From Globodera rostochiensis (Eukaryota; Nematoda; Chromadorea; Rhabditida; Heteroderidae): a DNA stretch of 64,000 bases. Both the position numbers and the translations under genes were made by a program. Below the pieces are notes generated by a model, which saw only the letters and a list, made by a program, of their open reading frames with translations, ran no database searches and was not told the DNA's origin. This document shows, piece by piece, positions 35,772 through 48,391 of this stretch; position 1 is the first letter of the stretch; the number at the start of each line of letters is the position of its first letter. The stretch lies in the NCBI GenBank assembly GCA_018350325.1, contig JAEVLN010000011.1, positions 2,972,449-3,036,448 on the forward strand, read 5' to 3'.

Positions 35772-38695
35772 CTAAAAACATTGCTCCACTACCCCAGCGG
35801 CAATCGTTTCGCCCTGAGAACGCAAAGCCAACCGCCCGAGGGCTTTGTTACGGGCAAACGGCTCCACATTGACCGGCACTTCGGTTCGGATTTCAATCAG
35901 CGCGGGGAGATTTCGATGCAAAAGCCTTAAAGTTGGACAAATTTATAATATTTTTGTCCATTCGGATACCAACTGACCTTGGATTTCGTTTCTCCGTTTC
36001 TTTTGCTCCGGGATTAATGGCTCGAAGCCGAGAAATGACACAGGGGACGCGCAATGAATGGAGGAAAAGTTCGGCCTGACTTCCCTACAAAAGAACCCTT
36101 TGACATTTGACGCTGGAATTGTCAACCTTAAGAATGGGCATTCGAACGTCAAAAGTGACTATTTTGGCAGAAAAATGTTGCGATGGGATGAGCAATTCCT
36201 CAACAAATTAATTTGTAAAAAAAGAAGTGAACGACGCGCAAACGGTGACGACAACCTTTGCGCCCCTGCAAAGGACGTGGCCCGGGAAAACGGTGTCGGG
36301 CTCAAAGGAGCCGACGAGAGTCAGTGCGATTTGATCGCCAGCGAAGAAAGCCTTTGCGTTAAAAAAAATAAACACCAAAAAATTCTAATTTTAGAGGAAA
36401 AGGAATTCTAAGACATTTAAACCCAATTTAAATAGTTTGGTTAGTTACAAATGAGTCGGTCACCTGATCGATCGACAGTTTTTTCGTCGGAGTGACTGCT
36501 GCCAAAGAGAACGAATCCGCGGAAATGGCTGTAACCAGAGTTTGCTGCATTTCTGGCAATTTCCAACCTTTGACCGTGACGGGTGTCGCTTCAGGCATCA
36601 GCCAGAGCTTCTCGCCCAGTTCAACGTGTCCACTTGCCACTTTGGCATTCAGAACCAAACTTTGAGAGGCACAGCGCAAAACATCACTGATGATGATACG
36701 AAGAGATTGCTGATCTTCGGACTGATTGGGCGGTTGAAGGGCGTCTTAAGAAAGCGGGAAAAGTGAAGAAAACATCCAAGGGTTGGTTTACATGTCAAAT
36801 CGAGTTGCCTAGCCCCCACCTTCCCCTATCCAGCGCCCTCAGACTCGCCTCACGAAACTAACCCAATGCTTCGACGAGAGATTTGCGTTGTGTGTACCAA
36901 GTCGACAATGGATGACCGTCTTCCGGTTTGTTCGTCAAATTAATTCCCAACAATCCGGAAACCGGTACAAAAGTGACACTCTCAAAGCCGGCTCTTCGCA
37001 AAAGAAATGCGGCCAAAATGGCGTTCAATTCCTCGTAACGTTCTTTGGACCAGTCAACGGTATCCAATTTATTGACAGCAACAACAAGGCGAGTGATGCC
37101 TAACAAACGAATGGGAGGAAGACCATGAACAGATTGGAGGGCCAAATAATCAAACCCAAGGCTCGGACGAGAAGGGCGTGTTCTCTCGTCTGTCCCCCGT
37201 GGTCAAAACCCGTCTCAAATTCGCCACGCGTCGCATTCACTACCAAAAGAGCCACGTCCGCCTGAGAAGCACCTGAAATGAAAATCACACGAAAAAAAAT
37301 ATATTTCTTTGTTTAAAAATGACGAAGAAAAGACGGATGGAATTGTAACCCCCGACCAATTATAGTAAATGAGTATTTTTAACCCGAACATTAATATTGT
37401 ACATAACCGGTCTCTAGCACTAACCGACCGCTGATCATGTTGGGAATGAAGTCTTTGTGTCCGGGCGCATCCAAAATGCAAAAAGTGCGTCCATTTGGGC
37501 TAGCGAAGGTCGTTCGCGCAATGTCCATTGTGACCTGGACAGGCCCAAAAACGAACTTTATAAAAATTGCGTGCCAAAATCCAAAACCCCTCTGTTCCGC
37601 TCTTCTTCGGATTCGTCCAAAATCCAGGCAAACGCAAATGAACTTTTGCCATTTCGGGACGACTCTTGTCGATATTTATGCATAATGCGCTCCTCCACGC
37701 CCCCCAACTGGTAGAGCAAATGGCCCACTAACGTAGACTTCCCCGCGTCCACATGTCCAACGACTACCAAATTCAGTGGACGTCCAATGTCCGACGGCCT
37801 CACGCGTGGCCTGAAGTTGGGACCATTTTTTAATGATTTTGTTAAGAATTTCTCAAAAATTGAACCAACGTCTTTTGGCTAAGCGGCGAATTAAGCGCCA
37901 TTTCCAGGTTCGAGGGCGTCGATTTGCCGCCAGAGACTGCACGACACGGAGACTTTGAGTTTGTCCGGACCTTTGACCCCTCGGAAAGTCGCAAACTTTC
38001 GACTGAAGGCGGCACAACAAAAGGCTAAATGCCAATTCAAGTGACATTTGAATCACCAAATTCGCCCAAAACCTTTTGCATTTTTGGTGCCTTCGCTGTT
38101 TCGGGTTTCTGCTTTGTTTGGTCAACTGCGAATGAATGAAAGAATGGAGAAATCTCTTGAGATTCTTTTTAGTTTTGAAATTGCTTTTATTACTTAAATT
38201 AAACAACAAAAAAATTTTGAGGGCGGTCGGCAAAACAACAAAAAATAACTGGAATACATCTTCACGTTCCAATATCCTTTCCAAACTCAACAACCGACCT
38301 TCGTCCGTCCGAAAAGTGCCTCTTTCCCTCTCTTCATGCCAATTTTGACTTTCAAAATGCCTTTCGTCTGGTCTCTGCGATTGAATCGGCGGCGTCTGAT
38401 TTTGGTGCGAAGGAAAGGACGGCCTTTGGTAAATGAACAGCGCTAAAAGAATGCGTCAGTCAAAACAAACGGCTAATTCGTAAGGGTAGTAAGGTGAAAT
38501 TCCCAAAAGTCGCGCAAAATTTCTGTCGAATCTTTGGAACTTACAAGACTCGGGCGAGAGCGGCTCCTCTTCCTCGTAATCATCCACGTCCTCATCCTCA
38601 TCGAGTTCTAAATCATTGCTTCCATAATTTCCACCAAGCATCCATCACCAACCATCTTCTAACTTCAGGTTACGTACATTCCTGTGCCGCGACAT
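35772..38695 (-). CDS. HBS1L: HBS1-like translational GTPase (ribosome rescue)
   Basis: An eRF3/EF1A-family GTPase that works with Pelota to split stalled ribosomes in no-go and non-stop decay. ATG at 38695 gives [15 protein letters not shown], the HBS1 N-terminal motif, then an acidic stretch ([19 protein letters not shown]). The G domain contains [63 protein letters not shown] and [11 protein letters not shown]. Beta-barrel domains II and III follow: [13 protein letters not shown] near 36.6 kb, and the C-terminal [16 protein letters not shown] with [20 protein letters not shown], stop 35772-35774. The long internal [12 protein letters not shown] insert is typical of EF1A/HBS1. One intron near the start appears only about 34 bp long. 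Confidence 0.93.
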
Positions 38696-39260
38696 TTATT
38701 CTAAAAAATTAAGAAAAAAATCATTATGCAGCGATAGAAACAGCTATCAGAATTCCCGGCAATTCCCCAATTTGGGTTAAAAAGGACATGGGTCCACTCC
38801 ATTGTGCAGAAAAACCAATCTTGTACCTCCATTCTAAGCCTACGAATCTGGCAAATTTTTTGGCGGAAACCACTTTGAAGCAAGTTATGAGCTCTGGACT
38901 GAAGTGTCTTTTCAGTAGGGGGACTCAGTTGCCATTGTGTAAAATGCACAAAAGCACTAATATAGGCTTTCAAAATCTAGTAATGTGGAAAAGACTGGCC
39001 AAAGTACTACACACTCGACTACGGCGGCCAGTAGTTGGGTGAGACTACGGGCTACGGAAGAAGTCCGCGCACCCCCCCCCCCCCCCCCCCCCCCCCCAGT
39101 GACGCTCGTCAGACTTCTTCGTCCGCTCTCCGTCTCGCCCCACTACTTGCTTCGTCATCGCATTCTCTCGCAAAACCCCCCCCCCCCCCCGATCTTTCTT
39201 TTCCTTGTTTTTCAATTTTAAATTTTATAGTTTGTTGCTGCATAATATTTTACATCAGAA
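38696..39260. other. Divergent region between HBS1-like gene and unknown gene
   Basis: Contains C runs at 39072-39098 and 39177-39190. No recognised exon. It is presumably a shared promoter region. Confidence 0.5.
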
Positions 39261-40857
39261 ATGTTTTGTACTTCGTCCGACTTCGACAAAAAAAACTACG
39301 AGAATCTAAAAGAAAATGAGTTACAAGAAGTGCTGAGGAATTATTACGAGCTTTGCAAAAATACTCGCGACAAACGTATACTTATCAAAGTGAGCAGAAA
39401 GGGACGGCATTTTGAAAGTCGGGCCCGGGACGGTCCTTTGTTCAAATTGAGTTTAGGCGAGTGGAGGTCGATTATCAAAAATTGTTTTGAAAAGGGGGGG
39501 GGGGGTGGCAACAGCAATATTATCCTCGCTCACTCGTATTTTAAGGATGTTGCTTTGGTGCAGACTCTCTCAAATCTGCTCGACGACACCCGTCCAACCA
39601 TTGGCCTTTACATAGCCAATGTACCAGGCGCCTGTCATACTCTTTCTTAGGGTTGCCGTATTCAGATTCTGCTCTCGCTGACCAACGACCCGGAAGATGC
39701 GAAAATGGTGGCTGACTGCACAGAATTGAATGTCCAACTGAAGAAGGCCGTCGACGACCGAGGCAATCATCTGCCGCGCATTCTCCGCAAATTTTTAGTC
39801 GTTCAGACTCGCATTTACAAAGCGAAATCAAACATCGTACATCATCCGACGAGGTGGGTTTATTCCCCTGGGTACGTCCCCGCCTTCGACCGGTATATTT
39901 TGGTTTGGAATGGAATTCGAAAATTTGTCGAGGTTGATAACAATTTGAATTTTACTATTCCAACCCATAAGAAAGTTCGTTTTTTGCGATTTAACAAAAA
40001 TTACCTTTTTAATGTTTTAATTTGGTTGCTTGAAACAAAATATTTGCATTTGGAGTCGAGTTTTATGTTTGCAACTTTTCAGTCCACCGCGAAAATCAAT
40101 CTTTCGCTCGGCGGTCGCTTCCAAATTGTTGATTTTTACGATAGAATGTCCTGACAAAACGCTAAAACGTGAAATTGAACGACAATGTATAGGCATTGTG
40201 GGGGTCGTCTCATTTTGTTTCCAATACATCGACGGATCGGACGAAGTTCGGTGTCTGATTCGCTGTCTGGAGTCTGTGGATGCTAAGGTCGAGCGAACTT
40301 TCGTTTTAAACCGTCTCAATTAGCGGGGGGGGGGGGCTCTCCCCAACGAAAGTCGAAAAAATAAAGCAAAACAAAAAACCCTCTCGAATTTTTGGACTCC
40401 CCCCCCCAACGAACCTAAACTGGCGTCGCCTTTAGTCTCAATGTACTCTCATTTTTAGTCCATCGCTTCTGTTATTCTGCGTTCGGGTACTTTTGAGTCG
40501 GTTAAACAAATTGTGCGGAATATCGACGGCGCCACCGAAACATTTTATTTTTATGCTGATCAACTTGGGCGGGAACAGAACGATTTTGCCGCTCAATTGG
40601 AAAAGGAAAAGCCAAAGTGAATACACACAAATTGGGTTATTCCAATGAGACAATAGAATCAAATTCATTTGACCCCTTTTGGACTTGGCGATACTCACAA
40701 TCAGTCAGGAAAGCATTAAAAGCTCTCATTTATCAGCCATCATTTGGACGACTTGGACATGTTCGATAAAGACCAATGCATTGCGACTAAAGAGCAGGTC
40801 GACTCGCATGAGAATCGCGCCGGATGGCTTTCCTCGCTGAAGTCGTTGTTTTGGTAG
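39261..40857 (+). CDS. Unrecognised multi-exon protein
   Basis: I do not recognise the family. The first ATG at 39261 gives a charged helix (SDFDKKNYENLKENELQEVL) and ILIKVSRKGRHFES. After a G run at 39494-39506 the frame has TLSNLLDDTRPTIGLYIANV. A second exon after TTTCTTAG reads ILLSLTNDPEDAKMVADCTE and LPRILRKFLVVQTRIYKAKS. Two later segments appear near 40.2 kb (FCFQYIDGSDEVRCLIRCLE) and 40.5 kb (TFESVKQIVRNIDGATETFY), loosely alike. The last exon, joined through AA|GTGAAT, reads HHLDDLDMFDKDQC and SLKSLFW, stop 40855-40857. No signal peptide or membrane segment. Exon joins between 39.85 and 40.46 kb are not resolved. Confidence 0.55.
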
Positions 40858-42064
40858 GCAACCATTTGTTGTAATTCGATAGGTCTTTTCGATTGTTTTG
40901 TCATTTTATTACTATTTATGGACGAACATTTGTCGTAGACCGGATGTTTGGTCGTTATTTTTGAGTTTCAAAAAAAATTTATTGATCAAATAGCTCCTGA
41001 AAATATTCATCTGGTTTCAGTCATCATAATATATTATCGATTAATGTCTTAAGTGCGACCTGACAAATAAACGAGTTCAACACGTTCACTTTATGTGACA
41101 ATTTCGGTAAATGGACGAATGCCACCCAAAAAGATTTAATTATTTTGCTCCCCCGTCCTTTTGCGCTTGCTGTTAGCCATATAACTGTCGCAATTTCCCA
41201 CAAAATTAATGGAAATTTGTTTTTGTTTGGCAACAAAAGGAAACACTTATAAAAGATTTTGCGGGCCACCGACATTTGCGGTGGCCAAATTGATAAGGAC
41301 ATTTCCGGACGGACACTTGCGACATGCCGAAAACGGAATTTTTGCTTGCTAAACAACGAAAATATTGTGGCGGTGTCGCAATTACATTTTTATAGGATTT
41401 ACTGATGAGGCCAATTCACAGTTAATTCTGTGCTTTTGAAACAAAGGCCGCAAATGCCTGAGTAGAAAGCGATTCCAATTTGGGTGAACTCAAAACAATT
41501 TCGCGAAATGGGACGGACGGCGACGACCGAGGCAAATAAATGGAAATGTAAACGATCCAATTAAGAAGAAGATGTTGTTCTGCAGCTAACGTTACAGTTG
41601 GTCTGACTAGAAAAGAAAAATGAATTCATCGGACGGAAAGAAATGCTAAGAAATGTTGAGAGGCTGTGCTGATCGAGAAAAGTCGATTTGTGTGTGTTTG
41701 TTTCACCAGATAATGAGAGCAAATGGGTGGAGGGGGGGGGCAAAAGGCATTTCTGAGGATGATTGATGGCCACGAGGAGAACGCGCGATGATTGCGTCTA
41801 TTAATTAATTAATAGTAATTTGTTGATTAAACATTTGGACGGTTCTGAAGAAGGGGATCGACCGGAAGCAAAATCAATGGACGGACGAGAACAAAAAGTG
41901 GGGGGGGGGGACGAGCGAAGGCACAAAAAGCCGGAGATTACATTATAACGAAATAAATGCACGAAAGTGCGGCAAATGCTAATAAACAAAGGAAGAAAAT
42001 GCATCACAAAAGGGCGGATTTGTCGACGGACGGACAAAATGGCCGGGCGATCGGAATCAATGCG
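40858..42064. other. Intergenic DNA, converging 3' flanks
   Basis: About 1.2 kb without a supportable gene. A 110-codon minus frame at 41.02-41.36 kb is hydrophobic but resembles nothing I know. A G run lies at 41901-41910 and ATTAATTAATTAAT at about 41800. Confidence 0.5.
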
Positions 42065-45000
42065 TCAGAGTTTGCGTAGCTTCTGGCGGCGATTGCAAAA
42101 CCACACGCGGACGACCTAAACGGTTTTTTGTTCGTCGGGTTGAGGCAAAGTTTGCTGTCCCACGCACATCCTGGTCGAGGTCCAGAATAGTGGCGATTTC
42201 GTTCATGCGCAAATTGTCCGGGCGCGCGTCCAAGCGGAAGAACGCGTCCAGCGACATTTTCTGGGCAGTGTCCAAATTGGTCCGTTTCCGACGCTTTTTA
42301 AAGGGCGGCAGCACTTTGCTTGCTGCTGCGGTCGATAAGCCTCTGTTGTCCTCGTCGGTGCCGTTGGACGGTTGGGAAAGGGCACTCGGCACGGACGGCT
42401 GAAATGGGGAGCCATACGATGAGCAGCTAATGCAAGTTGGATTTTGGCATAAACCGACCGCTGCAACGACGCCTCCAAATTGGCCCGAAAGTGGACGGAC
42501 GGGGTTTTAACCCAAATATTGAACCCAAAATCCCCAAATTGGTTTCCAAAGTAACAAAAGGCAAATTTTATTCAGAGATGCAATGAAGAAGACATAAAAC
42601 AAAATCGGCCTTATGTTGTGTTGCAGAGACAGTTTAGTCAGGGAGTTTCTTTCATATGGGGGGCAAGGAACTAACCTAGCGAAATTTTTGGAGAGAGAGA
42701 AAGGAATTCACAATTCATAAGTGAAAGTATCCAGCGAGGGAAACTCAAATTCGAACGAAATGAATGTTACGGGAGGGTAAAGGGTTACGTGGCTGGCGAA
42801 ACGCTGCGCCTTTCACTGCCATTCGTTCCAATCCGTGCCGAAGGCGTCGTTTTCTCCAAATGCCTCCACTCCGACCGCAGTTGCTGCTACCATTGCCAGC
42901 ATCGGCATGCCGGTGCCGCTGCCATCGGTCACTTCTTCTACTGGCCACTGCTGCCCTCTCCAGCCCAACGGATTCCAACTGCCCGTCACCAATTCATCTT
43001 TTCCGTAGGTGGGCGAGTACTCCATGAACCCGACCAAGTCGTGGTACGCCGGCCCAGCCCCCCACTTGGCGTTGTTCCACCATTCGTGGTTCCAAAATGA
43101 CTTATTTCGATCATCGAAGCCCAGGTCCACTTGCACCGGCCTCTCCTGCGCGTTCCAGTGCTGGTTGTTCCAGTGGCCGCCGAAGGCGTCGTCGTCCGCC
43201 GCCGGGTTTCCCTCTGGCCATTCCGACACGGTACTGACTTCTGGGTGACCAGACTCTCCCAGCATCGTGCAGATGGGATGGCCTTCGCACGTCAATTCGT
43301 CTTCGCATTTTGGGTTTTCCTCGAATTCGTTTCGGCAGACAATTACAAACCGCTGATGTGCAAGAAGGCCCGTGTCTTCCATCACAGACTTAGCGTATCG
43401 CCCTATTAGCTGGTCTTCGTACTCCCCGCTTTTTGTTGTCCTCAAAGAGCGCAACAGCCTCCAAATGCCTTTTCTCAGTCGCCGCCACAACGGACCAACC
43501 CATCCGTTCTGTCCAACACAAACTGGTGATGTTCGTTCTGTTGCTGGTGGCAGACAAAGTTGTTGGTTTAGCAATTCGTCCAATGGTTTGTCTTCGTCGT
43601 CAATGTAAGGGAAATGGCGAATTCGGAGGAGAAAGTCGAGCGTCGCTTCTCCGTCGGGCACAGACAAAATGATGCCAAAACGACAGCATGAAAGATGGTG
43701 GAGAGAATGGACTGTTAGGGAAGGACTTGAAATCGGCAGAGGGCTCCGAGTGATCAGAAACGAATGTTGGGATTGGGGCGAGGCCGAGGAGGGAGAAGAG
43801 AAAAGATGGGGGAAATGGGGTGCCATTGGCCAATGGTCGGGCACAGATTCAGAGGACGATGCCATTTTGGTGAGGGCCAATTGGGTACGGTACAACAGCG
43901 TTCGAATGGTGCTGGACGGAGCCAAGAAGTTGAAGGAGACCTGCGGCTGTTGCTGGTCATCGACATTGGCCGCAGCAACGATGGAGGCCACCTTCTGCAG
44001 GGCGACTCCCTCCAGCACGTCCTGGACGGTCGCGCCGGTGGTCAGCAGCCGGTCGGTCTCCTCCAGCCAATCCTGGAGCAGGGGGCGCAGCTTGCACATG
44101 TTCTTGAAGGAGAGGTTCAGAGCTTCGAAGCGTGAAATTGCTGAAAGGTGACGGACAAAAAAATGTGAGTGAACAGAAAAGCGGACTTGTCTGCGAAAAG
44201 TCGGTCCCGTAGCGTTTGCCCAACGCAACACCAACATCGCCCTGGGTAAAGCCTAAAAGGACGGACGAATTAGTGGAACCGGACGAGGGGCAAAGACCGT
44301 GCTTAATGCGCTGCTTCTTGAAGAAGTTGGCAAACTCCTCCAACTCGTCCAGCTCCTCCGCCCTCTCTGCCCCGTCCGGCTGCTGTCTGAGCAAAGCGCC
44401 CAGCGATTTCTCGCTTTTCGCCGTCAAAGTGCCCGTCCCAGGGACCGTCGCCAGGGGCGGGACGGCACTCGGCACATCCGACCGATTCGGCTGCTGCTGA
44501 CGGACGCCAACGGCGCGAAGCCTCCCCTCCCGCGGATTCTTACGCCGATAGCTTCCGAATTCGCACGTCTTCTGCTGATCTTCTGTCGCCCATTTGTTCT
44601 CTGTGTCCGCCAAGGCGGAGGAGGGGGGCAACTGAAGCGGCACTGAAAACGAAATAATAATACCCATCATTAGCTGGGCAAGTTAATTTTTACAAATTCC
44701 CTGATTTTCTGGGGAAGGGCAAAGTGCCGAAATTTTAAGGCCAGTTTCATCTGCTGAGTTCTTACGCATTCCGAGCAGCTGCAACTGTTCGAGAGGGATC
44801 AAAGGCATTTGGTCGGTGTCCGTTGCGTGGGCGGTGCCGTCATGGCCCCCGGGGGTATTGCCCAATTGGGAGATGTTCTGCATTTTGTATCCAATTTGCG
44901 TTTCCATTGGTTGTTGTTGTTCCTGTGCATCTGCCGCCGACGGCAGTGTGTGCCGTTGCCGCGGGGAGTGCCGTTCTGTTGTTGTCATTGGCTGCTGTTG

Positions 45001-48000
45001 CATAACATTTTCGTTGGATTGGTGGGCTGGCGACGCCGTCCGTTCCGCTTTATTTTTTGTGCTGTCATCCGATTGGGGCGATTGGCATTCCCCCCGTTGA
45101 TTTCCTGCGGTGCGCAATTGGACGTCGAATGCCGTCGGCTTGTCAGTTCCTATAAATTGAAACAAAATCTGACACCATAAGAAATATGAAAGACCAAAAA
45201 TTGTATTCAATTGAAGCTTAATCAAATTAAGCTGAATTTCGTAACGATAATTTTGCCTTTGTTTTTCTTAAATTGCAATTTCTAAGAATAGTGACCCTTC
45301 TGCTGATCCAAAAATAGAATCAAATCATTTTTTGATGACCCTCTGATCCAAAAATAGAATCAAATCATTTTTTGATTAGAAACCAATGACCCTCTGATCC
45401 AAAAATAGAATCAAATCATTTTTTGATTAGAAACCAATGACCCTCTGATCCAAAAATAGAATCAAATCATTTTTTGATTAGAAACCAATGACCCTCTGAT
45501 CCAAAAATAGAATCAAATCATTTTTTGATTAGAAACCAATGACCCTCTGATCCAAAAATAGAATCAAATCATTTTTTGATTAGAAACCAATGACCCTCTG
45601 ATCCAAAAATAGAATCAAATCATTTTTTGATTAGAAACCAATGACCCTCTGATCCAAAAATAGAATCAAATCATTTTTTGATAGAAACCAATGACCCTCT
45701 GATCCAAAAATAGAATCAAATCATTTTTTGATTAGAAACCAATGACCCTCTGATCCAAAAATAGAATCAAATCATTTTTTGATTAGAAACCAATGACCCT
45801 CTGATCCAAAAATAGAATCAAATCATTTTTTGATTAGAAACCAATGACCCTCTGATCCAAAAATAGAATCAAATCATTTTTTGATAGAAACCAATGACCC
45901 TCTGATCCAAAAATAGAATCAAATCATTTTTTGATTAGAAACCAATGACCCTCTGATCCAAAAATAGAATCAAATCATTTTTTGATTAGAAACCAATGAC
46001 CCTCTGATCCAAAAATAGAATCAAATCATTTTTTGATTAGAAACCAATGACCCTCTGATCCAAAAATAGAATCAAATCATTTTTTGATTAGAAACCAATG
46101 ACCCTCTGATCCAAAAATAGAATCAAATCATTTTTTGATTAGAAACCAATGACCCTCTGATCCAAAAATAGAATCAAATCATTTTTTGATTAGACACCAA
46201 TGACCCTCTGATCCAAAAATAGAATCAAATCATTTTTTGATTAGAAACCAATGACCCTCTGATCCAAAAATAGAATCAAATCATTTTTTGATTAGAAACC
46301 AATGACCCTCTGATCCAAAAATAGAATCAAATCATTTTTTGATTAGACACCAATGACCCTCTGATCCAAAAATAGAATCAAATCATTTTTTGATTAGAAA
46401 CCAATGACCCTCTGATCCAAAAATAGAATCAAATCATTTTTTGATTAGAAACCAATGACCCTCTGATCCAAAAATAGAATCAAATCATTTTTTGATTAGA
46501 AACCAATGACCCTCTGATCCAAAAATAGAATCAAATCATTTTTTGATAGAAACCAATGACCCTCTGATCCAAAAATAGAATCAAATCATTTTTTGATTAG
46601 AAACCAATGACCCTCTGATCCAAAAATAGAATCAAATCATTTTTTGATTAGAAACCAATGACCCTCTGATCCAAAAATAGAATCAAATCATTTTTTGATT
46701 AGAAACCAATGACCCTCTGATCCAAAAATAGAATCAAATCATTTTTTGGATGGTGCGGCCCGGAGGAAATTGGGGAGAATGACGGCTGGATGCGATGTGC
46801 TCCCCAGCGGGGAAAGGGCGAAAAGGCGCAAATAAAGGAAATATTGGAAAAGGTCTGAGAGAAATCGGCGGAAGGAACCCCAAAAAAGGGCGGTCGATTC
46901 CATGCAGCGAAACATTTGTACACTTTGGTGGAAAACAATAAAAAAGTGTCTGCCGTGGCGTAAAGCCTTCCGTTCCATCCCCCACCCCTCGGGGGTTTGT
47001 TCTTGAACTCCCAAACCGGTTAAATCCAAGTGCCGTCCCCTCACCTTCCCCCCTCCACTGCTATCCGTGCTCCATCCCCCACCCCTCGGGGGTTTGTTCT
47101 TGAACTCCCAAACCGGTTAAATCCAAGTGCCGTCCCCTCACCTTCCCCCCTCCACTGCTATCCGTGCTCCATCCCCCACCCCTCGGGGGTTTGTTCTTGA
47201 ACTCCCAAACCGGTTAAATCCAAGTGCCGTCCCCTCACCTCCCCCCTCCACTGCTATCCGTGCTCCATCCCCCACCCCTCGGGGGTTTGTTCTTGAACTC
47301 CCAAACCGGTTAAATCCAAGTGCCGCCCCTCACCTTCCCCTCTCCACTGCTGTCCGTGCCCGTCCCATTTCGGCTCTTGCGCCCCTCCGATCGCCTGCCG
47401 AAGCATTGCCTCCCACACGACGGATGCGTCGGCGTCCCCCTGCTGCTGTTGCTGTGCCATTCCTAGCCAAAGTGCCGTCAGTACGGTCGACTCCAAAGGA
47501 TTGTCGACGCCTTCGTTGTGCCCGCCGTTTGCCAACGCTTTGGCGAGACAATCGGCCAATGCGCGTTGACTTTGTTCGAGGGGCTGAAGGCATTCGTCGG
47601 CGAAGTCGTCGCCGGAGGGGATAAAAGGCTTTTGCTGCAACGGACGGAGGAAAGGAAAGTCGCTGAAAGAATATTCAAATCAGAACGATTCAATGTATTT
47701 ATTTAAACTCACTTTGCGTTGTTTTGCGCAGTGTCCGTCGTCGTTGTCGCCGAACACTCCTCGTGGTCCATGGCGATGCCCGAGTCGCCCTCCCCCCCAG
47801 CGGCCGTCGCAATATTTTGGAGGAGACTTTGCCAAAAGAATGGGCCCAGCAATTCTTCCATCGGCGAATTTTGCGGGTGTGGCACAAACCCTCCAAACTG
47901 TGCGACCATTGCAAGCGAAGCGGCGTTGAACAGCTCCTCAACGTTGGCGTTTGGAGCCAACTCGGCCATCCCGGCCAACAACTGCTGTGTTTGTTCGCCA

Positions 48001-48223
48001 AACTAAAACAGCAGGCGATTTCAGCAGAAAAGCCCCCCCCCCTCACCCCCACCTCTCTGCTCATCTCCAGCACCATCCGCCCGACGCATTCCACGGCCAT
48101 TTGTGACGGACAATTACTGGAGGGGCCCGGAGTTTCCGTTGCCGAGAAGAATTGTTGCAGTGCCGTGATGAACTCACTGGAGTTGGTCGTCTGGTCATGC
48201 GATTGTTTAGGAGGCAATGGCAT
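42065..48223 (-). CDS. ceh-18: CEH-18-like POU-homeodomain transcription factor
   Basis: A nuclear regulator; CEH-18 in C. elegans acts in gonadal sheath cells and oocyte maturation. ATG at 48223 ([13 protein letters not shown]), then 47.98-47.70 kb ([18 protein letters not shown]), 47.64-47.34 kb (Gln-rich), 45.15-44.77 kb and 44298-44643. The POU-specific domain spans three exons: [20 protein letters not shown], 44188-44252 ([20 protein letters not shown]) and from 44140 ([18 protein letters not shown]). The homeodomain is in 42168-42398 ([20 protein letters not shown]) and 42065-42115 ([16 protein letters not shown], stop), joined by a 52-bp intron. POU-S is class II-like ([20 protein letters not shown]); the homeodomain RKRTNLD and RQKLRK ending are CEH-18-like. 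The intron between the two POU halves is about 1.5 kb and holds a long open frame, described separately. A satellite array fills the intron at 45.3-46.75 kb. Confidence 0.85.
42813..43940 (-). CDS. Open frame continuing from POU-specific exon: alternative tail or nested gene
   Basis: From the POU-specific exon (44140) the reading frame stays open through 43940, where a GTCTCC donor probably ends the normal exon, and on to a stop at 42813. This is over 370 codons beyond the donor. The part from about 43.67 kb looks like real protein: [52 protein letters not shown], then a tryptophan/asparagine-rich section ([41 protein letters not shown]). No homology recognised. Either it encodes a POU-S isoform without homeodomain, or it is a separate nested gene on the same strand whose start I cannot place, or it is open by chance in GC-rich DNA. 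Confidence 0.4.
   Translation of the reverse strand, partial: VSFNFLAPSSTIRTLLYRTQLALTKMASSSESVPDHWPMAPHFPHLFSSPSSASPQSQHSFLITRSPLPISSPSLTVHSLHHLSCCRFGIILSVPDGEATLDFLLRIRHFPYIDDEDKPLDELLNQQLCLPPATERTSPVCVGQNGWVGPLWRRLRKGIWRLLRSLRTTKSGEYEDQLIGRYAKSVMEDTGLLAHQRFVIVCRNEFEENPKCEDELTCEGHPICTMLGESGHPEVSTVSEWPEGNPAADDDAFGGHWNNQHWNAQERPVQVDLGFDDRNKSFWNHEWWNNAKWGAGPAYHDLVGFMEYSPTYGKDELVTGSWNPLGWRGQQWPVEEVTDGSGTGMPMLAMVAATAVGVEAFGENDAFGTDWNEWQ
45293..46748. repeat. 51-bp satellite array, about 28 copies
   Basis: The unit begins CCAATGACCCTCTGATCC and ends TTTTTTGATTAGAAA. Copies are nearly identical, with rare one-base deletions (GATTAG to GATAG) and A-to-C changes (AGAAACC to AGACACC). Each unit contains the inverted pair AATCAAA/TTTTGATT. 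The array occupies an intron of the ceh-18-like gene, between the exon starting near 45.15 kb and the upstream Gln-rich exon. Confidence 0.97.
46974..47343. repeat. 97-bp tandem repeat, four copies carrying a splice donor
   Basis: Units start at 46974, 47071, 47168 and 47264 (periods 97, 97, 96). Read on the minus strand each contains GGGGAAG followed by GTGAGG, the sequence where the Gln-rich exon of the ceh-18-like gene ends. The repeat therefore multiplies the exon-end/donor context. Copies differ by single-base indels in G or C runs. Confidence 0.92.
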
Positions 48224-48391
48224 TTGTTCAATGGGTGCCGAAGTCGGAAGATTTGGCGGCAGTCTCCTCTAATTAGGAAACAATTATCGGAAATGAAAAG
48301 ATTGGCAAAACGTTTCCGGACGACAAGACTCGTCGAATGGCCAATTCGATTGCTGTTGTCACAAATATTTATTTATATATTCGTTAAACAA

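Noticed and set aside
41024..41356. 110-codon minus-strand frame
   Set aside because: No recognised motif, no splice context and adjacent to a 3' flank. Length alone is not evidence.
45293..47340. CRISPR-like direct repeats
   Set aside because: The 51- and 97-bp units are contiguous without unique spacers, and the DNA is eukaryotic. These are satellite and tandem duplication arrays.
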